Source: Bacteroidota bacterium
GTDB taxonomy: Bacteria > Bacteroidota > Bacteroidia > JABDFU01
Length of the DNA: 64,000 nucleotides
Reading direction: 5' to 3'
Assembly: GCA_016183775.1 (NCBI GenBank)
Contig: JACPDY010000005.1
Span: 1-64,000, forward strand
The notes beneath the pieces were generated by a model. That model saw only the letters and a list, made by a program, of their open reading frames with translations. It was not told the DNA's origin and did no database searches. The position numbers and the translations under genes were made by a program. Below, one piece after another: positions 1 through 9,147 of this stretch (position 1 is its first letter; the number at the start of each line of letters is the position of its first letter).

Positions 1-3000
1 GATTTGAGATCTGAGATGTTGTACCTCCATTGCTCCATGCGAATGTATAACCCGGATTTCCTCCGACTCCTGTTGCGGTTGCTGAGCCTGTCGAAGCACC
101 GCTACACGTTATATTTGTTGCAGTTGTTGTTACAGTAACAGGAGGATAAATTGTTACAACCGCGGTTGAAGTGGATGTATTCCCTCCCGCATCTCTTATT
201 GTAACCGTATAAGTTGTTGTTGATACAGGGCATGGACTGATATTTTGTGTTGTCGCACCATTACTCCATGCATACGTATAGGGAGTTGTTCCACCTGCAC
301 CACTTGAGTTTACAGTAGCACAAGTACCAGGGCATACCGAACTGCCGGTAGCAGTTACAGAGGGGCCTGTAGAACAATTTATTACAGTTACCGTACTGTT
401 AACAATAGTATTACACCCATTACCTGCAACAGTATGTTGAATATTGTAGGTACCAGCCGTTAAAAAAGTATAGGAGAAATTTGTAGTGGTACCGCTTACA
501 TTTGCAGGTGTTATGGGAGATATAACCCAGTTATATGTTATTCCGGCCCCGGGAGGAGTACCTGTATTTGTAAAACTCACCATTGTACCTATGCAAACTG
601 TTCCAGTCGGTGACTGAACAAAAGATGCATTGTTACCCGGTGAAGAAGGTACCACAGCAGTTGCAGTCTGAGAGCAGCCGTAATAATCACTAACTAAAAC
701 TGTATAGGTTCCTGCTGCAAGATTTACAATAGTTGCACCGGTCTGTCCTCCAGGGGCCCAGCTATATGTTACTAAACCTGAATTTCCATTGACTGCTACA
801 TTTGCGCGGCCATTTGTATTACCACATGTGGTAGCAACAGAACTTGCAACCAATGTCATCGGTGGAGGCTTGGCAATGCTTACCGCTTGTGTTTGTGTGC
901 AACCTTTCGAATCGGTTACCGTAGCATTATAGCTTCCTTGTGCCAAACCTGTAACTGTTTGTGCCGTTTGGCCCGTACTCCATAAATAAGTATAAGGCGA
1001 GCTTCCATTTGCAACATTTATTGTAGATGTTCCGGAATTAACGGTACATGACCACTGAGTGGAAAACCCCAAAACAATTGCGGGAGGTTGAGTAATGGTC
1101 ACAATTTGTGTGGAAGTACATCCGCTCGCATCAGTGATCGAAGCTGAATAAGTCCCTGCAGCCAAACCCGTTGCGGTTGAAGATGTTTGACTGACCGGAG
1201 ACCATAAATAAGTATAAGGACCCGTTCCTCCGTTTGCATTCACAGTAGCCGTACCGGTACTTTTTCCATTACAATTTATATTATTTTGGCTGACGGAAGT
1301 TGATAATCCACCCGTTGTACCCGTTATGATAACTGAAGCTGTTAATACAGAGAAACATGTACTTGTAGCGGTTACAGTATATGTGCCTGGACATAAATTA
1401 CTAATCGTGTTTGTATTGCTGTTGCTGTTCAGCGTTTGGTTACCATTGCTCCAGGTGTAATTATACAAAGGCAAACCACAAGTTAAGCTTGCTGTTGCCG
1501 TTGCGTTGCAGGAACATCCGGATGTGTTATTAGTGGATTGTGTTGTTAATGTTACCGGTGAAGGTATGAACTTTACAATGCACCCATCATCCGATTGGCC
1601 TGGATTAGGATTATAATAAGCCCCTCCTCCAGGGTTAACAACAGGATAGCCAACGCCACCAACCCATTCCCCTGCCATGAACAAATTATTATTGCCATCC
1701 ACCGCCAGCCCCTGTCGATGGTCACCTCCAGCACCTCCCATGTAAGAATTCCACAACAGTGTTCCGGAATTGGAAAAACAGGTGATTAACACATCATAGA
1801 GCCCACCTAATGTATTGTCAAAATAATTGGCAGGGCAGAAATTTTGAAAGGTAAAATTGGTGGAAAAAGTTTGAATCGCTACATACACATTCCCGCACAG
1901 GTCAATAGCCAGATTATCAGTATCCATATATACCTGAGAAAACGTCTCGAATTTACTTCCCCCATAAAAAGTCGCCCATTGTCGCTGCCCCGCGTTATTA
2001 AATTTCAGAATGAACGCGTCAGAATTGCCAGCGTAAAACTGGTTATAAGCACCAATACTACTCTGAACCGGGAAATTGGCACTACCGGTCATTCCGGTTA
2101 CAAATACATTTCCGGCAGCATCTGTAGCGATGCAATTTCCTTCGTCAAGGCCCTTTCCTCCATAAAAAGTTGCCCACAGCAATGTCCCTGTGTTATTAAA
2201 TTTCAGAATAAATGCATCACGATTTCCACCACCGTAGCCCAACTGATTATAAGTGCCGGCACCACCGTTTTGAACCAGGAAATTGGTGCTACTGGTATAT
2301 CCTGTCACAAACACATTACCCCAAACATCGGTAGTAACAGAACGTCCCTCGTCCAGGTCACTCCCACCATACCATGTTGCCCAAAGCAACCCGCCCGCAT
2401 TGTTAAATTTCAAAATGAAGGCATCCCTTAAAGCATCACCAGGAACCACCTGATTATAACTGCCAACATTGCTCTGAACGGGAAAATTTGGGCTAGCTGT
2501 ATATCCCGTTACAAATATATTACCGACAGCATCTGTAGTGATGCTATATCCTTCGTCAACGCCAAATCCCCCATAAAAAGTTGCCCACAGCCTTGTTCCT
2601 GAGTTATTAAATTTCAGAATGAACGCGTCTTTCGTTCCACCACCGTGGCCCAGCTGATTATAAGCACCAAAGCTGCTCTGAACCGGAAAATTAGGATTGA
2701 CGGTTTGCCCCGTTACCCACACATTCCCGGCAACATCTGTGGTGATGAAACATGCAAGATCATTCATGTTTCCGCTTCCGCCGTAAAAAGTCGCCCAAAG
2801 CCGTACACCCATGTTGTTAAATTTCAGAATAATTACATCCTCGCTGGATGTTGTACTCCCCTGATAATAAGAGCCAATGCTGCTCTGAACCGGAAAATTG
2901 GTGCTACCAGAATATCCGGTTATAAACAGATTGCCGTTGGCATCGGTAGCCGCAGATGTGAACCCATCAGTGCGATCACCGGAATAATAAGTGGCCCAAA

Positions 3001-3868
3001 CAAGTTGCGGGTCTATTATTAAAGTTTTGTATTTTGAGTTTAAAGTTTCAAGTTGGAAAGAAATTTCGACATTGTGTTTGTCAATTATGGTTTTCTTGAA
3101 ATAGCTCTTTACTTTCGCTTTAGTTTCCTTTACGTATGAGTATGGAGCATTTTCGGTGAGTGTACCCAATGGGGTTGGAATATTTATATTACCACTTCTG
3201 TCAATTGTTAAGGGGTTCTCACTTTCATAAATCAGTTTTATTTGTGCAGGGTCGGCTCCGGGATGCACTATAAAATCGTATTTCATGCCGGTTTTACTGC
3301 TGTTGTAAAACACCCAGTCAATACCGGGATATACATCTTGGATTGTTATTTTTTCATATTGTTTTACGTCGTAAATTCCATCAGGGCAATGTGGATAGAA
3401 ATAATTGAAATGCTCTGCGCTTTCACCTTCTTTAATAATATTTTCTTTTTTTATGCTGCCATCTTTCAAATGCATATTTACCCATGCCATTTCGATTTTT
3501 ATGTTTTCTTCCTCATGCCCGCCATTCATTCTTTCTTGTGTCACACAGAGCCCTTCGGCTTTGCTCAGAAAAGGCTTAATCGAAGAGCTTTGCTCTTCTT
3601 CCGCTTTTACAAACACATAAGTTAATCCGTTTTCAGTTATATAAACATCCATGCCCAAACCCGATGTTTTGAACAAAACAAATGGCAGAGGAATGTTGTC
3701 TGTATTCACCATCTGTCCCTTGTTTTCAAGGAAGTGCAATTGTCCGTGCTGAGAAATCAATTCTTCGGCTTTATAAGTCAAATCCGGATCATGACTTTTC
3801 TTTTCAGCGGAGAAACAATTAATGCTTAACATTAACCAAACAGTCGTATATGAGTATACTGGCTTCAT
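1..3868 (-). CDS. Giant SBBP/SprB-repeat surface protein, C-terminus outside window
   Basis: The reading frame stays open from the ATG at 3868 to the window edge, so at least 1289 codons are present and the C-terminus is missing. Residues 1-21 form a signal peptide ending near CFSA. An N-terminal ENKGQM motif follows at about residue 48, then the GLTYVF and DIYPGIDWV-type motifs typical of SBBP proteins. About 3010-1600 encodes SBBP beta-propeller repeats (WATFYGGS, FILKFNN, GNIYVTG-type blades). About 1560-1 encodes SprB/PKD-like repeats with YTWSNG and GTYTVTVTD-type motifs. By family it should be exported and displayed on the cell surface, with a role in adhesion or gliding inferred. It is divergent from the solenoid gene at 4027. 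A palindrome-rich stretch (3547-3598) lies in frame in the N-terminal linker. Confidence 0.88.
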   Translation of the reverse strand, partial: MKPVYSYTTVWLMLSINCFSAEKKSHDPDLTYKAEELISQHGQLHFLENKGQMVNTDNIPLPFVLFKTSGLGMDVYITENGLTYVFVKAEEEQSSSIKPFLSKAEGLCVTQERMNGGHEEENIKIEMAWVNMHLKDGSIKKENIIKEGESAEHFNYFYPHCPDGIYDVKQYEKITIQDVYPGIDWVFYNSSKTGMKYDFIVHPGADPAQIKLIYESENPLTIDRSGNINIPTPLGTLTENAPYSYVKETKAKVKSYFKKTIIDKHNVEISFQLETLNSKYKTLIIDPQLVWATYYSGDRTDGFTSAATDANGNLFITGYSGSTNFPVQSSIGSYYQGSTTSSEDVIILKFNNMGVRLWATFYGGSGNMNDLACFITTDVAGNVWVTGQTVNPNFPVQSSFGAYNQLGHGGGTKDAFILKFNNSGTRLWATFYGGFGVDEGYSITTDAVGNIFVTGYTASPNFPVQSNVGSYNQVVPGDALRDAFILKFNNAGGLLWATWYGGSDLDEGRSVTTDVWGNVFVTGYTSSTNFLVQNGGAGTYNQLGYGGGNRDAFILKFNNTGTLLWATFYGGKGLDEGNCIATDAAGNVFVTGMTGSANFPVQSSIGAYNQFYAGNSDAFILKFNNAGQRQWATFYGGSKFETFSQVYMDTDNLAIDLCGNVYVAIQTFSTNFTFQNFCPANYFDNTLGGLYDVLITCFSNSGTLLWNSYMGGAGGDHRQGLAVDGNNNLFMAGEWVGGVGYPVVNPGGGAYYNPNPGQSDDGCIVKFIPSPVTLTTQSTNNTSGCSCNATATASLTCGLPLYNYTWSNGNQTLNSNSNTNTISNLCPGTYTVTATSTCFSVLTASVIITGTTGGLSTSVSQNNINCNGKSTGTATVNANGGTGPYTYLWSPVSQTSSTATGLAAGTYSASITDASGCTSTQIVTITQPPAIVLGFSTQWSCTVNSGTSTINVANGSSPYTYLWSTGQTAQTVTGLAQGSYNATVTDSKGCTQTQAVSIAKPPPMTLVASSVATTCGNTNGRANVAVNGNSGLVTYSWAPGGQTGATIVNLAAGTYTVLVSDYYGCSQTATAVVPSSPGNNASFVQSPTGTVCIGTMVSFTNTGTPPGAGITYNWVISPITPANVSGTTTNFSYTFLTAGTYNIQHTVAGNGCNTIVNSTVTVINCSTGPSVTATGSSVCPGTCATVNSSGAGGTTPYTYAWSNGATTQNISPCPVSTTTYTVTIRDAGGNTSTSTAVVTIYPPVTVTTTATNITCSGASTGSATATGVGGNPGYTFAWSNGGTTSQISN

Positions 3869-4026
3869 TATCTGACTTTACTTGTTGAAAGATAATACAT
3901 CCACCCACTCAAATCAAACCCAAATGTACAATTAATGTACAATTTCAAAATATGAATAATTTAACTTAATTTCATGTCATATATAGATAATATTAGTAAT
4001 TAAATCAACTTTATCGTACATTTTCA

Positions 4027-5550
4027 ATGAAGCCATCCGACGAACTATTCAGGCTGATCAAATCGTTAAGCAAGGCCGAAAAAAGAGGTTTTAAACTTTA
4101 TGCCGCCCGCTATACCGGCAGCAAAACGTATTTAAAACTATTTGAAGCGATCGATAAACAGAAGGAATACAATGAAGATAAATTGCTGAAGCTTTTCGCG
4201 AAAGAAAAATTCTCACGGCAATTACACAGGTATAAAAACTATTTAACATCGCTTATCCTTCAATCGCTGGAGATGCAATACGCAGCTGATTCTGTTGATT
4301 CCATATTAAAGCATAAAGTACTGCAAATTGGCATACTCTATAAAAAGGGCCTATTTGAACAATGCAGAAAATTAATTTCAAACGCTAAAGAACTCGCCCA
4401 AAAACGAGAAAGTTACCTCATCCTACTGGAATTATCACATTGGGAATTCCGGCTCACAGCAATCCAATCGTATTTGAATGTGGGCGAAAATTATATTGTA
4501 AATTTATTTAACACAGAGTTCAATACGATAGAAGAATATAAAAACTACAGGGAATATTCTGAAATTGAAGGAAGGGTATTTAACATCTTTAAAAAAGAAG
4601 GCTTAATGAGAAACCCCGATTACTTAAAGCAACTTAACAAACTTGCTTCACATCCTCTATTGTCTGATGAAAGAAGTGCCACCAGCTTTATTTCTAAAAT
4701 AAAATTTCATTCCATTCATGTTGCCATTTGTAGTATAACACATAATTTCAAAAAAATCATTCTTCATACGAAACGCGTGGTTGAACTGATCGAAGAAAAT
4801 CCTTACCATATCGGTGACAACAAATCGAATTATATCATTTGTCTGGCCAATCACTTTAACTCCCAGGTGAGCCTGAACCGCTTTAGTGAGGCATTGCAAA
4901 CAGTAAAAAAAATAAAAAGCGTTCCCGTTATTGCGCAGGGCGACAAAGAAATGGCCACGCTGATGACGATCGACAAGGAATTATTTTTGCATTACAAGAT
5001 GGGGGATTTTGAAAAAGGAAAAGCCCTGTTGAATTCAATTGATAGGGAATATTTCGAAGGTATTGTTATAAAATACAAAAGGGAATCCGAAGTTTTTTTC
5101 AAAATTGCCAATATATATTTTGGCATGGGCGAGTTTCAGAAAGCGAGTATCTATTCAAAAAGGATCATCAATACTATATTCACAAATCAAAGAAAAGACA
5201 TTGAATGCTTTTTCCGGATATTCTTGCTGATCATTTATTATGAAATGGGAGAACAGGATCAATTGGAATTTTCGATCAGGTCTGTTTACCGGTTTTTATT
5301 GAAACGTGACCGGCTTTACAAATTTGAAGACGCGATCTTAACCTTTATCCGTAAAAAGATCATCAAATTAAACACACACGAGGAACTCCGAAAAGCCTTT
5401 ATCGAACTGAAGGATCAATTGGAAAAGATCACCAAATACCCGTTTGAGAAAACGGCACTGGATTATTTTGATTTTATCAGCTGGTTGGAGAGTAAAATTG
5501 AGCGACGGCCTTTTGCTCTTGTGGTAAAGGAAAAGGCAAAAGTTGGTTAG
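4027..5550 (+). CDS. Solenoid (TPR-like) protein, LIKSL-EKR / FDFISWL family, copy 1
   Basis: 507 residues with no signal peptide or membrane segment, so probably cytoplasmic. It is the first of four paralogs in the window. Shared landmarks are an N-terminal LFRLIKSLSKAEKRGFK block (residues ~7-23), YLKLFEAIDKQKEYNE (~35-50), a helical middle with TPR-like pairs (GMGEFQKASIYSKRI), a YRFLLKRDRLYKFED block near residue 425, and the C-terminal YFDFISWLESKIERRPF signature (~475-491). The alpha-solenoid fold is inferred from the spacing of helices; no catalytic motif was seen. The gene starts 158 bases from the divergent giant SBBP gene. Function is unknown; a role in controlling or assisting the neighbouring surface protein is suggested only by repeated pairing. 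Confidence 0.85.
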   Translation: MKPSDELFRLIKSLSKAEKRGFKLYAARYTGSKTYLKLFEAIDKQKEYNEDKLLKLFAKEKFSRQLHRYKNYLTSLILQSLEMQYAADSVDSILKHKVLQIGILYKKGLFEQCRKLISNAKELAQKRESYLILLELSHWEFRLTAIQSYLNVGENYIVNLFNTEFNTIEEYKNYREYSEIEGRVFNIFKKEGLMRNPDYLKQLNKLASHPLLSDERSATSFISKIKFHSIHVAICSITHNFKKIILHTKRVVELIEENPYHIGDNKSNYIICLANHFNSQVSLNRFSEALQTVKKIKSVPVIAQGDKEMATLMTIDKELFLHYKMGDFEKGKALLNSIDREYFEGIVIKYKRESEVFFKIANIYFGMGEFQKASIYSKRIINTIFTNQRKDIECFFRIFLLIIYYEMGEQDQLEFSIRSVYRFLLKRDRLYKFEDAILTFIRKKIIKLNTHEELRKAFIELKDQLEKITKYPFEKTALDYFDFISWLESKIERRPFALVVKEKAKVG

Positions 5551-5650
5551 GAGTTGACGGTTGTTGGTTCAACACTTGATCTTCTTGCAAGGAACACTCC
5601 GCCTGACAACTATTTATCAACCGAAGCTTTAGTACAGGTTGAACATCTAC

Positions 5651-8600
5651 TCAAGGTGCACTAAGACTGACATTCACACTGCAACCGTTTTTGTCTTTAA
5701 TATTTATAATGTAATTGCCGGGGCAAAGTTGGTTCTTATACCTGTTAATATATCCATCCGGCCAGGTATATGAATAAGGGCTCGTTCCCCCTGTTGCATT
5801 TATGAGTATCCATTCTTTGCAACCACAGCCTGCACAGTTGGCGGTGCCTTTTGACACTTGCCCAGTTAAAGTCGGCGGTGAAATTATTCCGGCGGTAGAA
5901 GTCGCAACACAACCTTTTGAATCGGTTACTGTAACAGTATAAATTCCTGAAACCAAACCAGAAACTGTTGAACCTGAAACCCCGTTACTCCATACATATA
6001 CATAAGGTGTGCTTCCACCGCCAGGGCTTGCGGTTGCCGAGCCTGTCGAAGTACCGCTGCAGCTTATGTTGGTTGGAATTACGGTTACACTAACCATGGG
6101 ATTAACGGTTACAACAGCTACTGAAGTGGCTGTCAATCCTGCATTGTCGGTAATTGTTACGGTGTAATTGGTTGTACTGGCCGGACAGGGGTTAATACCC
6201 GCTGTTGTTGCGGCTGTACTCCACAAATAAGTATAAGGGGCTGTACCACCTGCTCCTGTTGCTGTTAAGGTGGGACAGGGAGTTACACCGCTGCATATTG
6301 ATGCTGAATTTACGTTGGCGGTAATACCTCCGCATATAGTACCTGTTATAACAAAAGTTGCCGTTTGTATTTGATTACAGCTACTGGCAACTGTTACAGT
6401 ATAGCTACCCGGACATAAACCGGAAATGGTGTTTGTTGTGTTTGTGCTGTTTAAAGTAGTGCTGCCATTACTCCAGGTGTAATTATAATTTGGTTCACTA
6501 CAGGTTAAGTTAATTGTTGCACTGCCGCTACATGGGGTGCAGGTGGTGTTATTGGCCTGTGATTTAGTAATAACAGGAACAACCGGAATAAATTTTGCAA
6601 TAAAAGCATCGTCGTCCAAACCTGCCCCCGGAAGATTTTGAAAGAACACACCTCCTCCGGGATTTATTAAAGGGAGAGTAGATATATTGTAAGTAGCGCT
6701 GCCATAGTGAGGAAACTCTCCCGCAAGAAAAATATTGGATTTATTATCGATAGCCAAAGCTCCGCGAAAATCGTTATCACCATTACCTCCAAAGTAACTA
6801 CACCATAATAGTTTACCCTGGTTAGTGAATTTAGTTATTACTATATCGTCTGAAATACTTAAGCCCGCATATGTCTGCGTCCCCTTAAAGTAGGAGCCAC
6901 AGGAAGGGTTATATACATCTATTCCGGAAGGCGGGGAATTATATGATGTACGCGTATTAAATGAAATATATACATTTCCACACAAGTCAGTTTCTATCCG
7001 GTCATAATCATTAGTTTGTGTATCCTCGTTATTGCCGCCAAAGTAGGTAGCCCACTGCCTGATACCATTCAGATCAAATTTCAATATAAAACCATCTCTT
7101 AAACCACCGATCAAATTATCAAAATAATTGCCGGAATTAAGTAATGGAAAATCAGTTGAATAAGTAATTCCGCTAATGAAAATGTTACCAAAAATATCAG
7201 AAGCGATTCCCATTCCTGACTCACCTTTGCTTCCGCCATAAAACGTTGACCACAAACGATTTCCTGCATTATCGAATTTTAGTATAAAAATATCCCCGGT
7301 TTCAATCGGAAAGAACGCAGTTGGAGCGGTTCCTCCTCCATAACTTCCATCCGAATATGCGGCACCGTTGGTTTGAATCGGAAAATCAGGTGAAGTAGTG
7401 TTACCTGTAACGTATAAGTCATTATTACTGTTGATTGTTAAAGCATTTCCTTCCTCAACAGCGCTGCCGCCATAATAAGTTGCCCATAAACGGGTGCCAA
7501 CATTATTAAACTTCAAAAGAAACGCGTCACTGGCTCCATTGAGCGTCCCATCAAAAAATGTTCCGGAGTTCTGTACAGAAATATCCGCAGAAGTCGTTTT
7601 TCCGGCAATATAAATATTATTTAAAGCATCAGATTTTATACAGCGGCCTTCGTCAACCCCGCTCCCCCCGTAATAGGTGGCCCATAAACGGCCACCGGTA
7701 TTACTGAACTTCAGTATAAAGCAATCACTTACCCCACCAATTGAATTATCAAAATAAGTGCCGGCATCAAAAACGGGAAAATTAGCGGAGTTTGTACCAC
7801 CGGTGAGATAGACGTCCTGATTGGAATCTATTCTTATGGAAACTCCAAAATCATTATTGCTTCCGCCGTAATAGGTACCCCATAGCAACACCCCATTATT
7901 GTCAAACTTAAGAATACCGGCATCGTAATTCCCTCCGTTGACGGCCTGAAAGGCTCCTGGAACAGGGATCCCGGTTGAATAAGTGTATAACGCTGCAAAC
8001 AAATTGCCTGCTGCATCAACATCCAAAGATCTTATTCCGTCCCAACCATTGCCGGCATATAATGTACACCAGGTAAGCTGAGGATCGATTACAATTGTTT
8101 CGGTGTTACTATCGAAAGAAGTAATTTTTTGCAAGCCACCCAATTGAAATGAAACCTCAACATTGTGTTTACTTATTTGTTTACTGCGGAAATGGCTTTC
8201 AATAGGAACACTGCTTGCACGGTAATAAGTATATGGAGCATTTTCGGTTAAGATGCCTAAAGGTGTTGTAACATGAATATTTCCTCCATTATCAATTGAA
8301 AGCGGCTCCTCGCTTTCATATAACATCCGAATAGCCGATGGATCGGCTCCGGGGTTTACGATGAAATCATATTTTACTCCTTTCATACCCGTAGTGTATA
8401 ATACCCAGTCAATACCCGGATACACATCTTTCACTGTTAACTTCTCATATAGCCTTACATCATAAATACCATTTGGACAATGATGGTAAAAAAAGTTGAA
8501 ATGTTCCCTGCTCTCTCCTTGTTTAACAATATTGTTCTTGTTGATTTTTGCTTTAACCAGTCGCATGTGAAACTGAGCCATTGCAAAGGTCTTATTATCC

Positions 8601-8911
8601 TCCGCAGCCATTTCTGTAACAAAATTCCCCCCATCCTTCATATCATTATTGGTCTTACTTTCATTTCCCTGTACAAATACATAGGTAAGACCCTTTTCTG
8701 TGATATATATATCCAATCCTTGTAAACTTGTTTTAAACAGAACATCAGGAACGGTATTACCATTAACATCCGTCATTTGTCCTTTGTTTTCGATGAAGGC
8801 TGGTGTTTTTTGTTTTGAAAGCAAAACGTCAGCACTGGGATGTTGAGCGTAGCAATATCCCATCAAGAGCATAAATACATTAAATATGGATATCTTTTTT
8901 GCTTTACTCAT
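5651..8911 (-). CDS. SBBP/SprB-repeat surface protein with Cys-containing conserved tail
   Basis: 1086 residues. Signal peptide 1-22 (ends GYCYA), FIENKGQM at ~39-46, SBBP beta-propeller blades from ~275 to ~770 (for example WATYYGGSGVDEGRCI, DAFLLKFNNVGTRLWATY), then SprB-like repeats (NYTWSNGS, SGLCPGSYTVTV). It ends in a tail at ~1015-1086 with CAGCGCKEWI, WPDGYINRYKNQLC and NGCSVNVSLSAP. The tail closely matches the C-terminus of the protein at 24989 and is not a recognisable type A or type B T9SS sorting domain. The gene is divergent from the solenoid gene at 9148. Its ATG overlaps the stop of a gene remnant (ATGA). Predicted extracellular; adhesion is an inference. Confidence 0.88.
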   Translation of the reverse strand: MSKAKKISIFNVFMLLMGYCYAQHPSADVLLSKQKTPAFIENKGQMTDVNGNTVPDVLFKTSLQGLDIYITEKGLTYVFVQGNESKTNNDMKDGGNFVTEMAAEDNKTFAMAQFHMRLVKAKINKNNIVKQGESREHFNFFYHHCPNGIYDVRLYEKLTVKDVYPGIDWVLYTTGMKGVKYDFIVNPGADPSAIRMLYESEEPLSIDNGGNIHVTTPLGILTENAPYTYYRASSVPIESHFRSKQISKHNVEVSFQLGGLQKITSFDSNTETIVIDPQLTWCTLYAGNGWDGIRSLDVDAAGNLFAALYTYSTGIPVPGAFQAVNGGNYDAGILKFDNNGVLLWGTYYGGSNNDFGVSIRIDSNQDVYLTGGTNSANFPVFDAGTYFDNSIGGVSDCFILKFSNTGGRLWATYYGGSGVDEGRCIKSDALNNIYIAGKTTSADISVQNSGTFFDGTLNGASDAFLLKFNNVGTRLWATYYGGSAVEEGNALTINSNNDLYVTGNTTSPDFPIQTNGAAYSDGSYGGGTAPTAFFPIETGDIFILKFDNAGNRLWSTFYGGSKGESGMGIASDIFGNIFISGITYSTDFPLLNSGNYFDNLIGGLRDGFILKFDLNGIRQWATYFGGNNEDTQTNDYDRIETDLCGNVYISFNTRTSYNSPPSGIDVYNPSCGSYFKGTQTYAGLSISDDIVITKFTNQGKLLWCSYFGGNGDNDFRGALAIDNKSNIFLAGEFPHYGSATYNISTLPLINPGGGVFFQNLPGAGLDDDAFIAKFIPVVPVITKSQANNTTCTPCSGSATINLTCSEPNYNYTWSNGSTTLNSTNTTNTISGLCPGSYTVTVASSCNQIQTATFVITGTICGGITANVNSASICSGVTPCPTLTATGAGGTAPYTYLWSTAATTAGINPCPASTTNYTVTITDNAGLTATSVAVVTVNPMVSVTVIPTNISCSGTSTGSATASPGGGSTPYVYVWSNGVSGSTVSGLVSGIYTVTVTDSKGCVATSTAGIISPPTLTGQVSKGTANCAGCGCKEWILINATGGTSPYSYTWPDGYINRYKNQLCPGNYIINIKDKNGCSVNVSLSAP

Positions 8912-9027
8912 GGCGCGGTCAGGTTAACATTTACGCTACACCCATTTTTATCTTTAATATTTACTGTGTAATTACAAATATTGAGATTACACAATGACAA
9001 TCTGTATTGATTCTTAAAATTAGAGCG
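8908..9027 (-). pseudogene. Remnant of the C-terminus of another SBBP-family protein
   Basis: Read on the minus strand, about 39 codons before a TGA at 8908-8910 encode FKNQ, then NYTVNIKDKNGCSVNVNLTAP and stop. This is the same tail as in the proteins at 5651 and 24989. The segment corresponding to RYKNQLCPG is altered, and no coding match continues upstream. The stop overlaps the start of the next gene (ATGA). I read it as the 3' scar of a lost tandem copy, left by deletion between paralogs. It is too short to be a functional gene. Confidence 0.75.
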
Positions 9028-9100
9028 ATTTTATCGCCAATACAAACAAGACTTGTAGTATTATTACAATCATTAATCATAAATATAATATATAAATGCC

Positions 9101-9108
9101 TATATTTG
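9101..9108 (+). promoter_or_regulatory. Possible -7 promoter element upstream of solenoid copy 2
   Basis: TATATTTG matches the Bacteroidota -7 consensus TAnnTTTG, 40 bases upstream of the ATG at 9148. No convincing -33 TTG partner was seen at the usual distance, so this is tentative. Confidence 0.3.
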
Positions 9109-9147
9109 ATTGATTTAAGCATATTTTAATGTTTAAATATTACAATC

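Noticed and set aside
87-102. TGAGCCTGTCGAAGC inside SprB repeats, also near 6036-6052, as inserted dispersed repeats
   Set aside because: It encodes the normal repeat sequence STGSA in both paralogs and is better explained by shared ancestry of the repeat units.
1595-3022. Plus-strand ORFs antisense to the first giant gene
   Set aside because: They are low-complexity mirror frames of SBBP repeats; the minus strand has a continuous frame with signal peptide and family motifs.
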